Positions 1 through 9,563 of a stretch of 64,000 nt of DNA are shown piece by piece. The translations under genes and the position numbers were made by a program. The stretch spans positions 117,396-181,395 of the forward strand of contig NZ_FOQF01000003.1 in NCBI RefSeq assembly GCF_900113655.1, written 5' to 3'. The stretch is from Pseudobutyrivibrio sp. OR37 (GTDB taxonomy: Bacteria; Bacillota; Clostridia; Lachnospirales; Lachnospiraceae). Within the stretch, counting starts at the first letter, position 1; the number at the start of each line of letters is the position of its first letter. The notes beneath the pieces were generated by a model. The model was not told the DNA's origin, made no database searches, and was given only the letters and a program-made list of their open reading frames with translations.

Positions 1-758
1 TTTCTAAGACCAAGTGTACGAAGAATGAGCTTGGCTGATTTAATCTCTTCTATAGGATCACCGGTAAGTGAAACTCTAATTGTATCACCAATGCCCTGCG
101 AAAGAATCATTGAAAGTCCGCAGGCACTCTTAATGTTACCAGCCTTAACAGTACCCGCCTCGGTAATACCAACATGAAGTGGATGTGTAGTCTTATCTGC
201 TATTAATTCATGAGCCTTAACGCACATCATAACATCAGAGGATTTAATACTGATTACAAGATTATCATATCCCATATCCTCAATAATCTTTACCTTATCA
301 AGGGCAGATTCAACCAAACCTTCAGCAGTAACTCCACCGTATTTTTCCACAAGATTTTTCTCTAAAGAGCCAGAATTAACGCCAACTCGGATAGGAATAT
401 TTTTAGCCTTTGCAGCATCTACAACAGCCTTGATTCTATCCTGGCTTCCAATATTACCAGGATTAATTCTAATCTTATCAGCACCGTTTTCGATAGCAGC
501 AATTGCAAGTCTATAGTCAAAATGAATATCTGCAACAAGAGGAATGCTAATCTGCTTTTTTATCTCAGCTATAGCTTTTGCTGCTTCCATATCAGGAACA
601 GCACAGCGAATGATGTCACAGCCTGCTTTTTCAAGCTCTTTTATCTGGGCAACAGTAGCTGCAACGTCCTGTGTCTTTGTATTTGTCATAGATTGGATAA
701 GGATTGGATTATCTCCTCCAATAACTCTATTTCCAATTTTTACTTCTGTAGTCTTCAT
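1..758 (-). CDS. ispG: IspG, HMBPP synthase (partial, 3' end outside window)
   Basis: This enzyme converts MEcPP to HMBPP, the penultimate step of the MEP isoprenoid pathway, using a 4Fe-4S cluster in the cytosol. The 252 visible residues hold the TIM-barrel half, with QSMTNT at residues 22-27 and [10 protein letters not shown] at 47-56. The gene leaves the window at base 1, so the C-terminal cysteine ligands of the cluster are not seen (the family is about 350 residues). The ATG at 758 has a GAGGTG ribosome binding site. It lies directly downstream of rseP and dxr in the same direction, so two MEP enzymes probably share a transcript. Confidence 0.95.
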   Translation of the reverse strand, partial: MKTTEVKIGNRVIGGDNPILIQSMTNTKTQDVAATVAQIKELEKAGCDIIRCAVPDMEAAKAIAEIKKQISIPLVADIHFDYRLAIAAIENGADKIRINPGNIGSQDRIKAVVDAAKAKNIPIRVGVNSGSLEKNLVEKYGGVTAEGLVESALDKVKIIEDMGYDNLVISIKSSDVMMCVKAHELIADKTTHPLHVGITEAGTVKAGNIKSACGLSMILSQGIGDTIRVSLTGDPIEEIKSAKLILRTLGLR

Positions 759-778
759 ATATACACCTCAACCGTCAG

Positions 779-1813
779 CTATATTAACTTAATAATATCA
801 TTATACATAACCACAACCATCAACAGCATTAGCAATGCAAATCCCACAAGATTAATGCCATTTTCAATTTCAGGCTTCATCTTCTTTCCTCTGATTGCTT
901 CGATAATGATAAGTAAAATTCTTCCTCCATCTAAAGCTGGAAATGGAAGCAAATTCATAACACCTAAGTTTGCAGAAAGTAAAATTGCAATAGATGTTAA
1001 ATTAATAAATACATAGAAAATACCACTAGTAACTGACTGGTCATATACAGATGATATAGTGGTAACCACACCGACAGGTCCTGACACTTCGTTTACAGAT
1101 ACCTGACCAGTAAACAGTAGCTTTAAGCTTGATAATGTAACATATATCTGATATTTAATCTCGTATAGAGAATATTTAAGCACGCCTATTGGAGAAACCT
1201 TTTGATAATCGGCATTCTTTGTAACACCAATCATCTTTCTTCCTGTCTCCTCGGAATACTTAGGTGTGAGTGTGGTGGTGTGCTTCTGACCATCTCGCAT
1301 ATATACAACCTTATAGCTATCTTCATTGGCGTGAAGGAAGGTATATATACTAACCTCATTATAAAAATGAACATTGTAGCCATTAATACTGATGATTTCA
1401 TCACCTGCTTCCATACCAGCTTCGGCAGCAGGCATGTTTTCCATTACATCAGTAATGGTGGTGTCATTAACACCTATTGATGCAATGTAAACCACTGAAA
1501 GAATATAGGCCAGAATAAAATTAAAAAGTGGTCCACCAAAAACGATTTGGAATCTCTCAAAAAGAGATTTGTTGCCAAATGCTCTTTCACTATCACTTTC
1601 CTCATCCTCACCTTCCATTACACAAGAACCACCAAAAGGAAGAAGCTTAAGACAATACTTTGTCTCGCCCTTGCCCCAAGAAAGAATTGTTGGACCAAGT
1701 CCAAGAGTAAACTCATTTACTTTAACATTACATTTCTTTGCAAAAAGAAAATGTCCTAATTCATGAAAAATAATAATAAAGCTAAAAATAAGTATAGCGA
1801 GTATTATTTTCAT
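779..1813 (-). CDS. rseP: RseP-type site-2 zinc metalloprotease
   Basis: This intramembrane protease (M50B, RseP/RasP/YluC type) cleaves membrane-bound substrates such as anti-sigma factors and leftover signal peptides. HELGH at residues 17-21 lies in the first membrane segment. A PDZ-like domain covers roughly 110-185, and NLLPFPALDGGR near 287-298 supplies the third zinc ligand. I chose the ATG at 1813 because AGGTGG lies five bases before it; a GTG at 1822 is in frame but would overlap dxr. The gene sits two bases after the dxr stop, the usual dxr-rseP-ispG order. Confidence 0.93.
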   Translation of the reverse strand: MKIILAILIFSFIIIFHELGHFLFAKKCNVKVNEFTLGLGPTILSWGKGETKYCLKLLPFGGSCVMEGEDEESDSERAFGNKSLFERFQIVFGGPLFNFILAYILSVVYIASIGVNDTTITDVMENMPAAEAGMEAGDEIISINGYNVHFYNEVSIYTFLHANEDSYKVVYMRDGQKHTTTLTPKYSEETGRKMIGVTKNADYQKVSPIGVLKYSLYEIKYQIYVTLSSLKLLFTGQVSVNEVSGPVGVVTTISSVYDQSVTSGIFYVFINLTSIAILLSANLGVMNLLPFPALDGGRILLIIIEAIRGKKMKPEIENGINLVGFALLMLLMVVVMYNDIIKLI

Positions 1814-1815
1814 TA

Positions 1816-2964
1816 TTACCACCTGCTCTCAATAAAGTCGTAAGTCATCTGCTCAGTTTCAAGAACCTGCTTAATAGTAGGATTATTAATAAAGTTAACA
1901 TTAATCATTGCCTCAGATACGATTTCTGGTATCTCTAAAAACTTAATCTTGTTATCTAAAAACTTTGCTACAGCTCTCTCATTTGCCGCATTGAAAACTG
2001 TAGGAATATTTCCACCTGCGTCCATTGCATCATAAGCTAACGATAAGCCGTAGAAAGTCTCCATATCAGGCTTTTCAAAGGTAAGTGTGCCTACTTTGAA
2101 TAAATCAAGAGGCTCGGCATATAAAGTCTTTCTGTTAGGGTAGAACAATGCGTAAAGAATAGGAAGTCTCATATCTGGAGTTCCCATCTGACCAATAACT
2201 GCCCCATCCATAAACTCTACTGCAGAATGCAATATACTCTGAGGATGAACAACAACCTCAATCTGATTAAGATTAACGCCAAATAACCATTTAGCTTCCA
2301 TAACCTCCAAGCCCTTATTAATCATAGTCGCAGAATCAATAGTAATTTTTGCTCCCATTGACCAATTAGGGTGCTTTAAGGCATCCTCTACTCTAACATT
2401 TTCAAGCTCCTCCAAGGTACGACCTCTAAAAGGGCCACCCGACGCAGTAAGAAGAATCTTAGATATCTCATTGTGTCTCTCGCCATTTAAGGATTGAAAA
2501 ATAGCACTATGCTCACTATCAACAGGAAGTATTGAAACACCCTTTTCCTTTGCAAGTGGCATTATGATATGTCCTGCAGTAACTAATGTCTCTTTGTTGG
2601 CAAGAGCAATATTTTTCCCTGCATTAATTGCAGCTATAGTAGGCTGAACTCCAATCATACCCACAACTGCTGTTACAACTGTATCTGCACTATCAAAGGC
2701 AGCTACAGAAATAAGACCATCCATACCGTATAAAACAGTAACATCCAAATCTGCAATACGAGTCTTTAAATCCTTGGCCAACTCTTCTGTGCCAACAGAA
2801 ACCAAAGCTGGATTGTATTTTCTAATCTGCTTTTCAAAAAGATCTATGTTGCTACCACATGACATGGCAACAACCTGTAAGTCATTAGGATTCTGAGAAA
2901 CAATATCAAGAGTCTGTGTTCCTATTGATCCTGTAGAACCTAATATAGCAATTTTTTGTGACAT
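1816..2964 (-). CDS. dxr: DXP reductoisomerase
   Basis: Dxr converts 1-deoxy-D-xylulose 5-phosphate to MEP with NADPH, the first committed step of the MEP pathway. The NADPH loop GSTGSIG is at residues 9-15. NKETLVTAG, the metal-binding LPVDSEHSAIFQ, LLTASGGPFRG and the substrate loop HPNWSMGAKITIDSATM follow in the expected order. At 382 residues it is full length. It lies between cdsA and rseP. With ispG at the window edge, the cluster supplies isoprenoid precursors, and the adjacent uppS uses them. Confidence 0.97.
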   Translation of the reverse strand: MSQKIAILGSTGSIGTQTLDIVSQNPNDLQVVAMSCGSNIDLFEKQIRKYNPALVSVGTEELAKDLKTRIADLDVTVLYGMDGLISVAAFDSADTVVTAVVGMIGVQPTIAAINAGKNIALANKETLVTAGHIIMPLAKEKGVSILPVDSEHSAIFQSLNGERHNEISKILLTASGGPFRGRTLEELENVRVEDALKHPNWSMGAKITIDSATMINKGLEVMEAKWLFGVNLNQIEVVVHPQSILHSAVEFMDGAVIGQMGTPDMRLPILYALFYPNRKTLYAEPLDLFKVGTLTFEKPDMETFYGLSLAYDAMDAGGNIPTVFNAANERAVAKFLDNKIKFLEIPEIVSEAMINVNFINNPTIKQVLETEQMTYDFIESRW

Positions 2965-2994
2965 ACAAAAACACCTCGAATCAAAATTTAAGTA

Positions 2995-3798
2995 TTATAC
3001 ATAAAAATAATATGCCAAGAAAAAGATAATTGGTGCAGTAATAATCATGCTATCAAAACGATCTAAAACTCCGCCGTGACCTGGGATTAATTTGCCATAA
3101 TCCTTAATCTCAAAATTACGCTTAATAGCTGATGCTGCCAAATCTCCTACCATAGAAATAAGCGCACCAACGCCTGAGATAATTACAAGTGGTAAAATAG
3201 CAAAATCATCCATATGGAATGCTGCAGAAATAGCATAACAATAGATTAGTGTAAATAGCATTGCACCAAGCACTCCGCCAATAGCACCTTCTACAGATTT
3301 CTTTGGCGACAAAATAGGTGACATTTTATGCTTTCCAAATAAAACGCCAACGCAATAAGCTGATGTATCACTACCCCATGAGCATAAGAAAATTGCCCAT
3401 ACAATAAACTGTCCATCTGGAAGCATTCTTGTTTGATACAAGAATGAAAGCATTACGCCAACGTAAAATAATCCAAAGAATGTAGCCATTATCTGGTGAC
3501 TATGATATTTAGGATATCCAAATACAAACACTGCTAATAGGAAAATGAGAAATCCTAAGAATATAACCATATTATCCTGACAGAATTTGAATCTTAAATC
3601 CATGTAATAAGTGATACAAGCAACATAGCCTAATATTCCAGGCAAGCTCTTTTCAACCTTAAATATCCTGTAAAGCTCAAACATTCCTATCAAAGAAAGA
3701 ACTAGCATTACGCCAAGTAAAACATCCCCACCTGTGCAAATAAATAATAGCGAAAGAGCTATAAGAACTACCCCACTTATCAATCTGGTAACAAACAT
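2995..3798 (-). CDS. cdsA: Phosphatidate cytidylyltransferase
   Basis: CdsA makes CDP-diacylglycerol from phosphatidic acid and CTP, the branch point of phospholipid synthesis, in the cytoplasmic membrane. The 267-residue protein has about seven or eight membrane segments. The family signature lies near the C terminus: KRNFEIKDYGKLIPGHGG followed by VLDRFDSM. SPKKSVEGAIGG upstream is also typical. It starts 12 bases after uppS, and uppS-cdsA-dxr-rseP is a conserved order in Firmicutes. Confidence 0.95.
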   Translation of the reverse strand: MFVTRLISGVVLIALSLLFICTGGDVLLGVMLVLSLIGMFELYRIFKVEKSLPGILGYVACITYYMDLRFKFCQDNMVIFLGFLIFLLAVFVFGYPKYHSHQIMATFFGLFYVGVMLSFLYQTRMLPDGQFIVWAIFLCSWGSDTSAYCVGVLFGKHKMSPILSPKKSVEGAIGGVLGAMLFTLIYCYAISAAFHMDDFAILPLVIISGVGALISMVGDLAASAIKRNFEIKDYGKLIPGHGGVLDRFDSMIITAPIIFFLAYYFYV

Positions 3799-3810
3799 AT
3801 TATTTCCTTC

Positions 3811-4509
3811 CTAAATTCCGCCAAATCGACGGTTTCTTTTATCATATTCTTCTATAGCTTTTTTAAGCTCATCTGGTGTAAATTCAGGCCATGGAACTGG
3901 AGTGAAATAAAACTCAGCATAAGCCAACTGCCATAGTAAATAGTTTGATAATCTCTGCTCCCCGGATGTACGAATCATAAAATCTGGATCTGGAATATCC
4001 TTAGTATCAAGATATCCAGAAAATAACTTTTCATCTATATCGTTTATATCTATAGAGCCATCCTTTACATCACTGGCAACCTTTTTAATTGCTCTTGTCA
4101 TTTCATCTCTGCTACCGTAATTTATAGCAATAGTAAGTGTTAATCCTGTGAATTGAGATGAATATTCTGTAAGTTCAGCAATGCTGGCTCTAAGCTTATC
4201 ATCTAATTTTGATAAATCACCAATGAATCTAACTCGAAGATTATCCTTTTTTGCTGTTTTCATACAAGTCTTAATGTATTCTCCAAGTAGCTTCATTAAA
4301 GCTTTAACTTCATCAGCTGGTCGTGACCAGTTTTCTGTAGAAAAAGCATACATGGTCACATATTTAACGCCAAGATCATGGGCAGCTCTACAAATGACTT
4401 CCACGTTCTTAGCCCCTACAGTGTGGCCATAAGTACGTGGCATTCCCTTCGACTTGGCCCAACGACCATTTCCGTCTAATATAATCGCAATATGTTCTGG
4501 TACGTTCAT
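3811..4509 (-). CDS. uppS: Isoprenyl transferase (undecaprenyl-PP synthase)
   Basis: This cis-prenyltransferase extends farnesyl-PP to undecaprenyl-PP, the lipid carrier for cell-wall precursors. I chose the ATG at 4509, preceded by GGAGGG, which gives 232 residues; an upstream in-frame start adds 13 residues that match nothing in the family. IAIILDGNGRWAK at residues 7-19 includes the catalytic Asp12, and RTSGEQRLSNYLLWQ with YAEFYFT is the C-terminal substrate-binding block. It starts a transcription block after the terminator that follows frr, although read-through is possible. Confidence 0.95.
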   Translation of the reverse strand: MNVPEHIAIILDGNGRWAKSKGMPRTYGHTVGAKNVEVICRAAHDLGVKYVTMYAFSTENWSRPADEVKALMKLLGEYIKTCMKTAKKDNLRVRFIGDLSKLDDKLRASIAELTEYSSQFTGLTLTIAINYGSRDEMTRAIKKVASDVKDGSIDINDIDEKLFSGYLDTKDIPDPDFMIRTSGEQRLSNYLLWQLAYAEFYFTPVPWPEFTPDELKKAIEEYDKRNRRFGGI

Positions 4510-4540
4510 AGCACCCTCCAAAGTTCTATAAATAATTGAA

Positions 4541-4562
4541 AAGGGCACAAAACTGTGCCCTT
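4541..4562 (-). terminator. Hairpin terminator after frr
   Basis: An eight-base-pair perfect stem (AAGGGCAC/GTGCCCTT) with a six-base loop lies between the frr stop and the uppS start. It is followed on the minus strand by a short run, TTTTC. The weak T-tract suggests partial termination, which would lower uppS-dxr-rseP-ispG transcription relative to pyrH-frr. Confidence 0.6.
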
Positions 4563-4575
4563 AAAAGACTAAAAA

Positions 4576-5130
4576 TTAAACTGTCATAATTTCCTTTGTC
4601 TTAGCTTCAACAGCCTTATCGATTTCCGCGATGAACTTATCAGTCATCTTTTGGCACTTGTCCTCAAGGTCCTTAATTTCATCCTCAGAAACGCCCTCAT
4701 CCTTTGAGTGCTTCTTTAATGTATCGATAGCATCTCTTCTGATATTTCTGATTGCAACCTTTGCATCTTCACCATGCTTCTTAACTTCCTTTGCAATCTC
4801 CTTACGACGCTCTTCAGTAAGCTCTGGGAATACAAGACGAATAAGCTTTCCATCGTTTGTTGGGTTGATACCAATATCTGACATGTTAATAGCTTTTTCA
4901 ATCTCTTTAACAAGTGATGGTTCCCATGGCTGAATCTGAATAAGACGTGGCTCTGGGACTGAGATATTAGCTACCTGCTGAAGTGGAGTTGGTGCTCCGT
5001 AGTAATCAACTGTAATCTTATCTAAGATATGTGGATTAGCTCTTCCTGCACGAATAGTTGTGTATTCGCTTTCGAGATTATTATAACTCTTTGTCATTTT
5101 CTCTTCGTAGGTTGAAAGTATATTATCCAT
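4576..5130 (-). CDS. frr: Ribosome recycling factor
   Basis: Frr splits post-termination ribosomes together with EF-G. The 184-residue length is exactly that of the family. The body shows TTIRAGRANPHILDKI and YYGAPTPLQQVANISVPEPR, then an Arg-rich helix in which LTEERRKEIAKEVKKHGEDA is recognisable. It lies nine bases after pyrH, the near-universal pyrH-frr pair. Confidence 0.97.
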   Translation of the reverse strand: MDNILSTYEEKMTKSYNNLESEYTTIRAGRANPHILDKITVDYYGAPTPLQQVANISVPEPRLIQIQPWEPSLVKEIEKAINMSDIGINPTNDGKLIRLVFPELTEERRKEIAKEVKKHGEDAKVAIRNIRRDAIDTLKKHSKDEGVSEDEIKDLEDKCQKMTDKFIAEIDKAVEAKTKEIMTV

Positions 5131-5139
5131 TAATCCTCC

Positions 5140-5835
5140 TTAAACAGTAACAACTGTTCCATTAAATTTTCCTGTAATAGCCTTAACTATTGAATCCTCT
5201 TCATTTAAAGAGAATACATACATTGGCATTTTCTGCTCCATAGCGATGACAGATGCTGTCATATCTACTACCTGAAGCTTCTTATCGATTACTTCACTAA
5301 TGCTAACTTCATCATAACGCTTAGCGTCAGGATTCTTAGCAGGATCACTATCGTATACACCGTCGATAGATTTAGCAAGAAGAATAACATCTGCTTCAAT
5401 CTCAACTGCGCGAAGTACAGTAGCAGTATCTGTTGAGAAATATGGATGTCCTGTACCACCGGCAAAGAAAACAACCATTCCTCTTTCGAAGTATTTATTA
5501 GCTCTATCCTTTGAATACAGCTTTGAAACATTTCCACATTCAAATGGAGTTAAAACTGAAGTTCTCATGCCTTCTGTTCTAAAGATTTCAGAAACATAAA
5601 CACAGTTCATAACTGTAGCAAGCATACCAATCTGGTCAGCCTTTGTTCTATCGATTTTTTCTGATGAACGACCTCTCCAGAAATTACCACCGCCGATAAC
5701 AACGCCTACTTGAACGCCATCATCAACAAGCTTTTTTACCTGCTTTGCTACCATGACACATGTAGCTTCATCGAAACCAAACCCCTTATCACCTGATAAC
5801 GCTTCTCCACTAAGCTTAAGTAATACTCTCTTCAT
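5140..5835 (-). CDS. pyrH: UMP kinase
   Basis: PyrH phosphorylates UMP to UDP in pyrimidine nucleotide synthesis and belongs to the amino-acid-kinase fold, not the NMP-kinase fold. The N-terminal KLSGEALSG and the GGGNFWRGR loop bind phosphate and UMP, and FFAGGTGHPYFSTDT is the conserved central loop. Its 231 residues are normal length. It precedes frr. Unlike many Firmicutes it is not directly after tsf: a bactofilin and a deacetylase gene lie between. Confidence 0.97.
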   Translation of the reverse strand: MKRVLLKLSGEALSGDKGFGFDEATCVMVAKQVKKLVDDGVQVGVVIGGGNFWRGRSSEKIDRTKADQIGMLATVMNCVYVSEIFRTEGMRTSVLTPFECGNVSKLYSKDRANKYFERGMVVFFAGGTGHPYFSTDTATVLRAVEIEADVILLAKSIDGVYDSDPAKNPDAKRYDEVSISEVIDKKLQVVDMTASVIAMEQKMPMYVFSLNEEDSIVKAITGKFNGTVVTV

Positions 5836-5855
5836 TATTAGAATTTTCCTTTGTT

Positions 5856-6629
5856 TTAAATATTAAATACACTGTTAACATCAACATCAGAGTAGCTCTG
5901 TGAGCAGAAGCCCTCGATAACAGCGCCATTATTAATCTGTACTGAGCGAGACTTAATGTTACCCATTACAACTGCTGATGTGTCAACAACAACTGGTCCG
6001 TTAACATCGATATCGCCCTTAACAGCGCCTGCGATAACTGCTGATGTAGCAGTGATATTACCAATAATTACAGATCCAACACCAATTTTTGCTGTACCTG
6101 TTGTAATAACTTCACCCTCGATTTTAGCAGCATCTGCAAAAAACTCAGATGAGTTAGAATTACCATTTACCTTACCTGTAATAACAAGCTTGCCATTACA
6201 AGCAACATCACCAACGATTTCTCCCTGTACTTCAATTGAACCAACTGATTCAACATTACCTGTGATTTTCATACCTGCAGTAATAACTGCATTTTCATCT
6301 GATGCCTGAGCTCTTGTCTCAGGTGCATTTCCCATAACTTCCATTGCCCTTGGTGCCTCCATTTTAGTTTCTTTTTTTGTGTCGAAAAATGATTTTCTCT
6401 CCTCTTGAGGCTCAACATGTGTACTAGCCTCCGGCTTACTAACGGAAGGAGTTTCAACCTTCTTTGTGACTTGCTCTAAAAGACCATCAAGCTTATTAAG
6501 CTCAGACTCAACATCAATATCCCCATCTAGAGTGTTGACCATAACCTCTTCGTTAGGTGTCTCTTCTGTTCCAGCCATTTCGTCTAAAGCGTCATTGAAA
6601 TCCTCTTTAAAATCCTTAAAAAAGCCCAT
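5856..6629 (-). CDS. Bactofilin-family cytoskeletal protein
   Basis: Bactofilins polymerise without nucleotides into filaments that scaffold cell-shape and envelope enzymes. The first 115 or so residues are acidic and low in complexity, with no transmembrane segment. From about 115 to 230 the sequence is a right-handed beta-helix of short repeating turns (examples: GNVESVGSIEVQGEIVGDV and KIGVGSVIIGNITATSAVIA), typical of the bactofilin/DUF583 core. The next gene upstream encodes an anchored polysaccharide deacetylase, so a link to wall modification is reasonable, but that is inference. Confidence 0.85.
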   Translation of the reverse strand: MGFFKDFKEDFNDALDEMAGTEETPNEEVMVNTLDGDIDVESELNKLDGLLEQVTKKVETPSVSKPEASTHVEPQEERKSFFDTKKETKMEAPRAMEVMGNAPETRAQASDENAVITAGMKITGNVESVGSIEVQGEIVGDVACNGKLVITGKVNGNSNSSEFFADAAKIEGEVITTGTAKIGVGSVIIGNITATSAVIAGAVKGDIDVNGPVVVDTSAVVMGNIKSRSVQINNGAVIEGFCSQSYSDVDVNSVFNI

Positions 6630-6649
6630 AACAAATCCTCCAATTTTAT

Positions 6650-7564
6650 TTATTGTACAACATTTACATGCTGTATAATTGTCGTTTCATCTGTGATTGG
6701 TAAAATCATAGCTCCCTTTTCCTGTAGTGCTTCTATTAAGCCTGGTAAAGCTTCTACAGTAGCATTTTTATTTGATGCATCATGCAACAATACTACAGAC
6801 GTCTTGTATTTTACCACATCTTTCATCACATTATCAACAAGCTGTTCTGATGAAAAAGCCTGTGAAGTAGCATCACCAGAGGCAACATTCCAATCGTAAT
6901 AAATCGCCCCCTGCTCATTCAGATAATTAATGAAAGTAGACATGCTTGTGCTGCTCACCTTATTACTACTACCACCAGGAAATCTATAGTATTTAGTATC
7001 CACTCCTGTAGTATTTAATATAAGATCATGAATCTTATTGTAATCTGCAGCAAAAGCATCACCAGAAGAATAAATATCTCCAAAGCTATGACTGTAAGAA
7101 TGCATTCCTATGGTGTGGCCATCTTCAACTATTCGTTTATAGGCGTCACCATAAACCTCCAAATCCTTTCCACATACAAAGAAGGTAGCTTTGACATTAT
7201 AATCATCTAGAATATCAAGTATCTTGTCTGTATTAGAACTTGGGCCATCATCAAAAGTCAGATAAACCTTTGGAATATCCCCCTCCTCAGCGATATTATC
7301 GATGTCATCCACCTTGTAGACATCGTCTAATACGCTATCATCAACCATTTCATTCGAATCTGCTACATCTGTAGATACATAAACCTGTTTAGAAAGCTCA
7401 CGAAGCTCTTTCTTCAGGGATAATACCTGGTAGCATAAAACACTCATGACTGTAATGGTAAGTACCATAAAGGCCAAAATCGTTGTAACAATGAATTTCT
7501 TCATACGTGCAACGCGTTTCCGCTTAGCGCGTTGTCTTTCAAGCCCCTCGTTTACATTTTCCAC
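6650..7564 (-). CDS. Membrane-anchored polysaccharide deacetylase (NodB domain)
   Basis: A carbohydrate esterase 4 protein, probably removing acetyl groups from peptidoglycan or another wall glycan outside the membrane. A basic N terminus is followed by one membrane helix at about 24-46 and an acidic linker. The NodB domain then starts: TFDDGP at 103-108 has the catalytic and metal Asp, HSYSH at 155-159 has the metal His pair, and RFPGG is at 194-198. The start is a GTG at 7564 with GGGGGAGG seven bases upstream. It follows its own promoter and precedes the bactofilin gene. Confidence 0.9.
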   Translation of the reverse strand: MENVNEGLERQRAKRKRVARMKKFIVTTILAFMVLTITVMSVLCYQVLSLKKELRELSKQVYVSTDVADSNEMVDDSVLDDVYKVDDIDNIAEEGDIPKVYLTFDDGPSSNTDKILDILDDYNVKATFFVCGKDLEVYGDAYKRIVEDGHTIGMHSYSHSFGDIYSSGDAFAADYNKIHDLILNTTGVDTKYYRFPGGSSNKVSSTSMSTFINYLNEQGAIYYDWNVASGDATSQAFSSEQLVDNVMKDVVKYKTSVVLLHDASNKNATVEALPGLIEALQEKGAMILPITDETTIIQHVNVVQ

Positions 7565-7597
7565 AGCTCGTCCTCCCCCTTAAATTTTTCCTTTTCC

Positions 7598-7626
7598 ATT
7601 CTAACACAACATATTCTCAATATAAA
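7598..7626 (-). promoter_or_regulatory. Probable sigma-A promoter for the deacetylase-bactofilin-pyrH-frr unit
   Basis: On the minus strand, TTTATA is followed 17 bases later by TAGAAT, which carries an extended TGT element. It lies between the tsf terminator and the deacetylase gene, where a new transcript must begin. The -35 matches only four of six positions. Confidence 0.5.
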
Positions 7627-7702
7627 GGCAAAAAAACAAAGACAATGTTACTATTCGCACAATCCAGTAATTCTATAGGACAAGCCACACCAGCCCAGAA
7701 TA

Positions 7703-7732
7703 TAAAAAAAGGCAGTCACTTTCGTGACTGCC
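7703..7732 (-). terminator. Intrinsic terminator after tsf
   Basis: A perfect stem AGGCAGTCAC/GTGACTGCCT with a four-base loop is followed on the minus strand by seven T. It lies 15 bases after the tsf stop. This is a strong Rho-independent terminator that closes the rpsB-tsf operon. Confidence 0.93.
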
Positions 7733-7747
7733 TAAAATTCTTACGAA

Positions 7748-8677
7748 TTATGCGTTCATCTGAGCAGCAACCTCAGCTGCGAAGTCTTCGTTCTTCTTCT
7801 CAAGACCTTCACCAGTCTCATAACGAACAAAGCTCTTAACTGTGATGTCAGAACCTGCTTCCTTAGATACCTGCTCTAAGTACTTAGCAACTGTCTGCTT
7901 TCCATCCTCAGCCTTAACGTAAACCTGATCAAGTAAGCAGATTTCCTTAAGCTCCTTAGATACACGGCCTTCGATCATGCCATTGATAACCTTCTCAGGC
8001 TTCTGTGACTCCTTAGGATCGTTCATAATCTGAGCAAGAAGGATTTCCTTCTCGTGTGCGATGTAGTCTGCAGAAACTTCATCACGTGATACATACTTAG
8101 GATTAAGAGCTGCAATCTGCATAGCAATGTTTGTAGCTGCTTCCTTAGCTGCATCGCACTCAGCGCCAGCCATATTAACGATAACGCCAATACGTCCACC
8201 ACCGTGTGTATATGATACTACGAAACCATCAGCTGTAACCTTCTCAAAACGACGAAGAGAAAGCTTCTCACCGATTGTAGCAACCATTTCTACGTGTACA
8301 TCATTAACTGTCTTTGATGAATCCTCTGCCCATGGCTGAGCTAATAATTCATCGATAGTCTTAACATCAGACTTAAGAATCTGGTTAGCAACCTTTTCTA
8401 CGTAAGTCTGGAACTTTTCGTTCTTAGCAACGAAGTCAGTCTCTGAGTTAACCTCAAGAACAACTGCTGTATTGCCATCAACTACAACCTTGCAGATACC
8501 CTCTGCTGCGATACGAGATGCCTTCTTTTCAGCCTTAGCCGCACCATTCTTACGAAGGAGCTCGAAAGCTGCATCCATATCACCATCGCACTCAGCGAGT
8601 GCCTTCTTACAATCCATCATACCTGCGCCAGACTGCTCGCGAAGGTCTTTTACCATTGCTGCTGTAATAGCTGCCAT
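7748..8677 (-). CDS. tsf: Translation elongation factor Ts
   Basis: EF-Ts exchanges GDP for GTP on EF-Tu. The N-terminal UBA-like helix contains VKDLREQSGAGMMDCKKAL, and TDFVAKN at residues 80-86 is the EF-Tu contact motif. Its 309 residues are normal. It follows rpsB after four bases and ends at a strong terminator. Confidence 0.97.
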   Translation of the reverse strand: MAAITAAMVKDLREQSGAGMMDCKKALAECDGDMDAAFELLRKNGAAKAEKKASRIAAEGICKVVVDGNTAVVLEVNSETDFVAKNEKFQTYVEKVANQILKSDVKTIDELLAQPWAEDSSKTVNDVHVEMVATIGEKLSLRRFEKVTADGFVVSYTHGGGRIGVIVNMAGAECDAAKEAATNIAMQIAALNPKYVSRDEVSADYIAHEKEILLAQIMNDPKESQKPEKVINGMIEGRVSKELKEICLLDQVYVKAEDGKQTVAKYLEQVSKEAGSDITVKSFVRYETGEGLEKKNEDFAAEVAAQMNA

Positions 8678-8681
8678 AATT

Positions 8682-9413
8682 TTATGCCTCCTCTACTGCT
8701 TCTGCTGATTCCTCAGCAACCTCATTCATTTCACCCTGCTTTGCTTCGATAACAGCGTCTGCCATCTTTGCAACGATAAGCTTTACTGCACGGATAGCAT
8801 CATCGTTACCAGGGATTACATAATCAAGCTCATCTGGATCACAGTTTGTATCGCAAACACCTACAAGTGGAATACCAAGTGCGTGTGCTTCCTGGATACA
8901 GATGTGCTCCTTCTTAGGATCGATAACGAAGATAGCATCAGGAATTCTGTTCATTTCCTTAATACCGCCGAGAACCTTTGTAAGCTTCTCCTGCTCCTTC
9001 TTAAGACCTGTAACTTCCTTCTTTGGAAGAAGATCAAATGTTCCATCTGCTTCCATCTTCTCGATTTCCTTAAGACGAGCGATTCTTGTCTGAACTGTCT
9101 TAAAGTTTGTAAGCATACCACCGAGCCATCTCTCGTTAACGTAGAACATACCGCAACGCTCTGCCTCTGTAGCGATAGCATCCTGAGCCTGCTTCTTTGT
9201 ACCTACGAAAAGGATTGTACCACCCTGCTGTGCGATATCGAAGATAACATCGTAAGCATCGTCTACCATACCTACAGACTTCTGAAGGTCGATAATGTGG
9301 ATACCATTACGCTCTGTGTAGATATAAGGAGCCATCTTAGGGTTCCATCTACGTGTCTGATGTCCAAAGTGAACACCTGCCTCAAGTAACTGCTTCATTG
9401 AAATAACACTCAT
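8682..9413 (-). CDS. rpsB: 30S ribosomal protein S2
   Basis: S2 binds the 30S head-body junction and recruits S1. I chose the ATG at 9413, preceded by AGGAGG, which gives 243 residues beginning [20 protein letters not shown], the usual family start. An in-frame extension of 15 residues upstream is not family-like. The motifs [18 protein letters not shown] and [11 protein letters not shown] are all present. It is co-transcribed with tsf. Confidence 0.97.
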   Translation of the reverse strand: MSVISMKQLLEAGVHFGHQTRRWNPKMAPYIYTERNGIHIIDLQKSVGMVDDAYDVIFDIAQQGGTILFVGTKKQAQDAIATEAERCGMFYVNERWLGGMLTNFKTVQTRIARLKEIEKMEADGTFDLLPKKEVTGLKKEQEKLTKVLGGIKEMNRIPDAIFVIDPKKEHICIQEAHALGIPLVGVCDTNCDPDELDYVIPGNDDAIRAVKLIVAKMADAVIEAKQGEMNEVAEESAEAVEEA

Positions 9414-9525
9414 TTTAATACCTCCTGGTTTGTTCTTCCGCATGATTCCTCCTGACAAAAACCCTGCCTACTGTAGGTTGGGAACCAATGTCAGTCCTCA
9501 CGCGTGTATTTTCAACAGCCCCTTT

Positions 9526-9554
9526 AATTTATCATAGATTAAGACCTCTTGCAA
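9526..9554 (-). promoter_or_regulatory. Sigma-A promoter for rpsB-tsf
   Basis: On the minus strand, TTGCAA is followed after 17 bases by TAAATT with an extended TGA element. It leaves a leader of roughly 100 bases before rpsB. That leader contains short inverted segments (around 9440-9510) that could form an autoregulatory S2-binding structure, but I cannot fold it here. Confidence 0.6.
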
Positions 9555-9563
9555 GCCTTTTTG

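Noticed and set aside
5956..6309. Plus-strand open frame rich in Pro, Thr and Ile
   Set aside because: It is the mirror of the bactofilin beta-helix repeats on the other strand.
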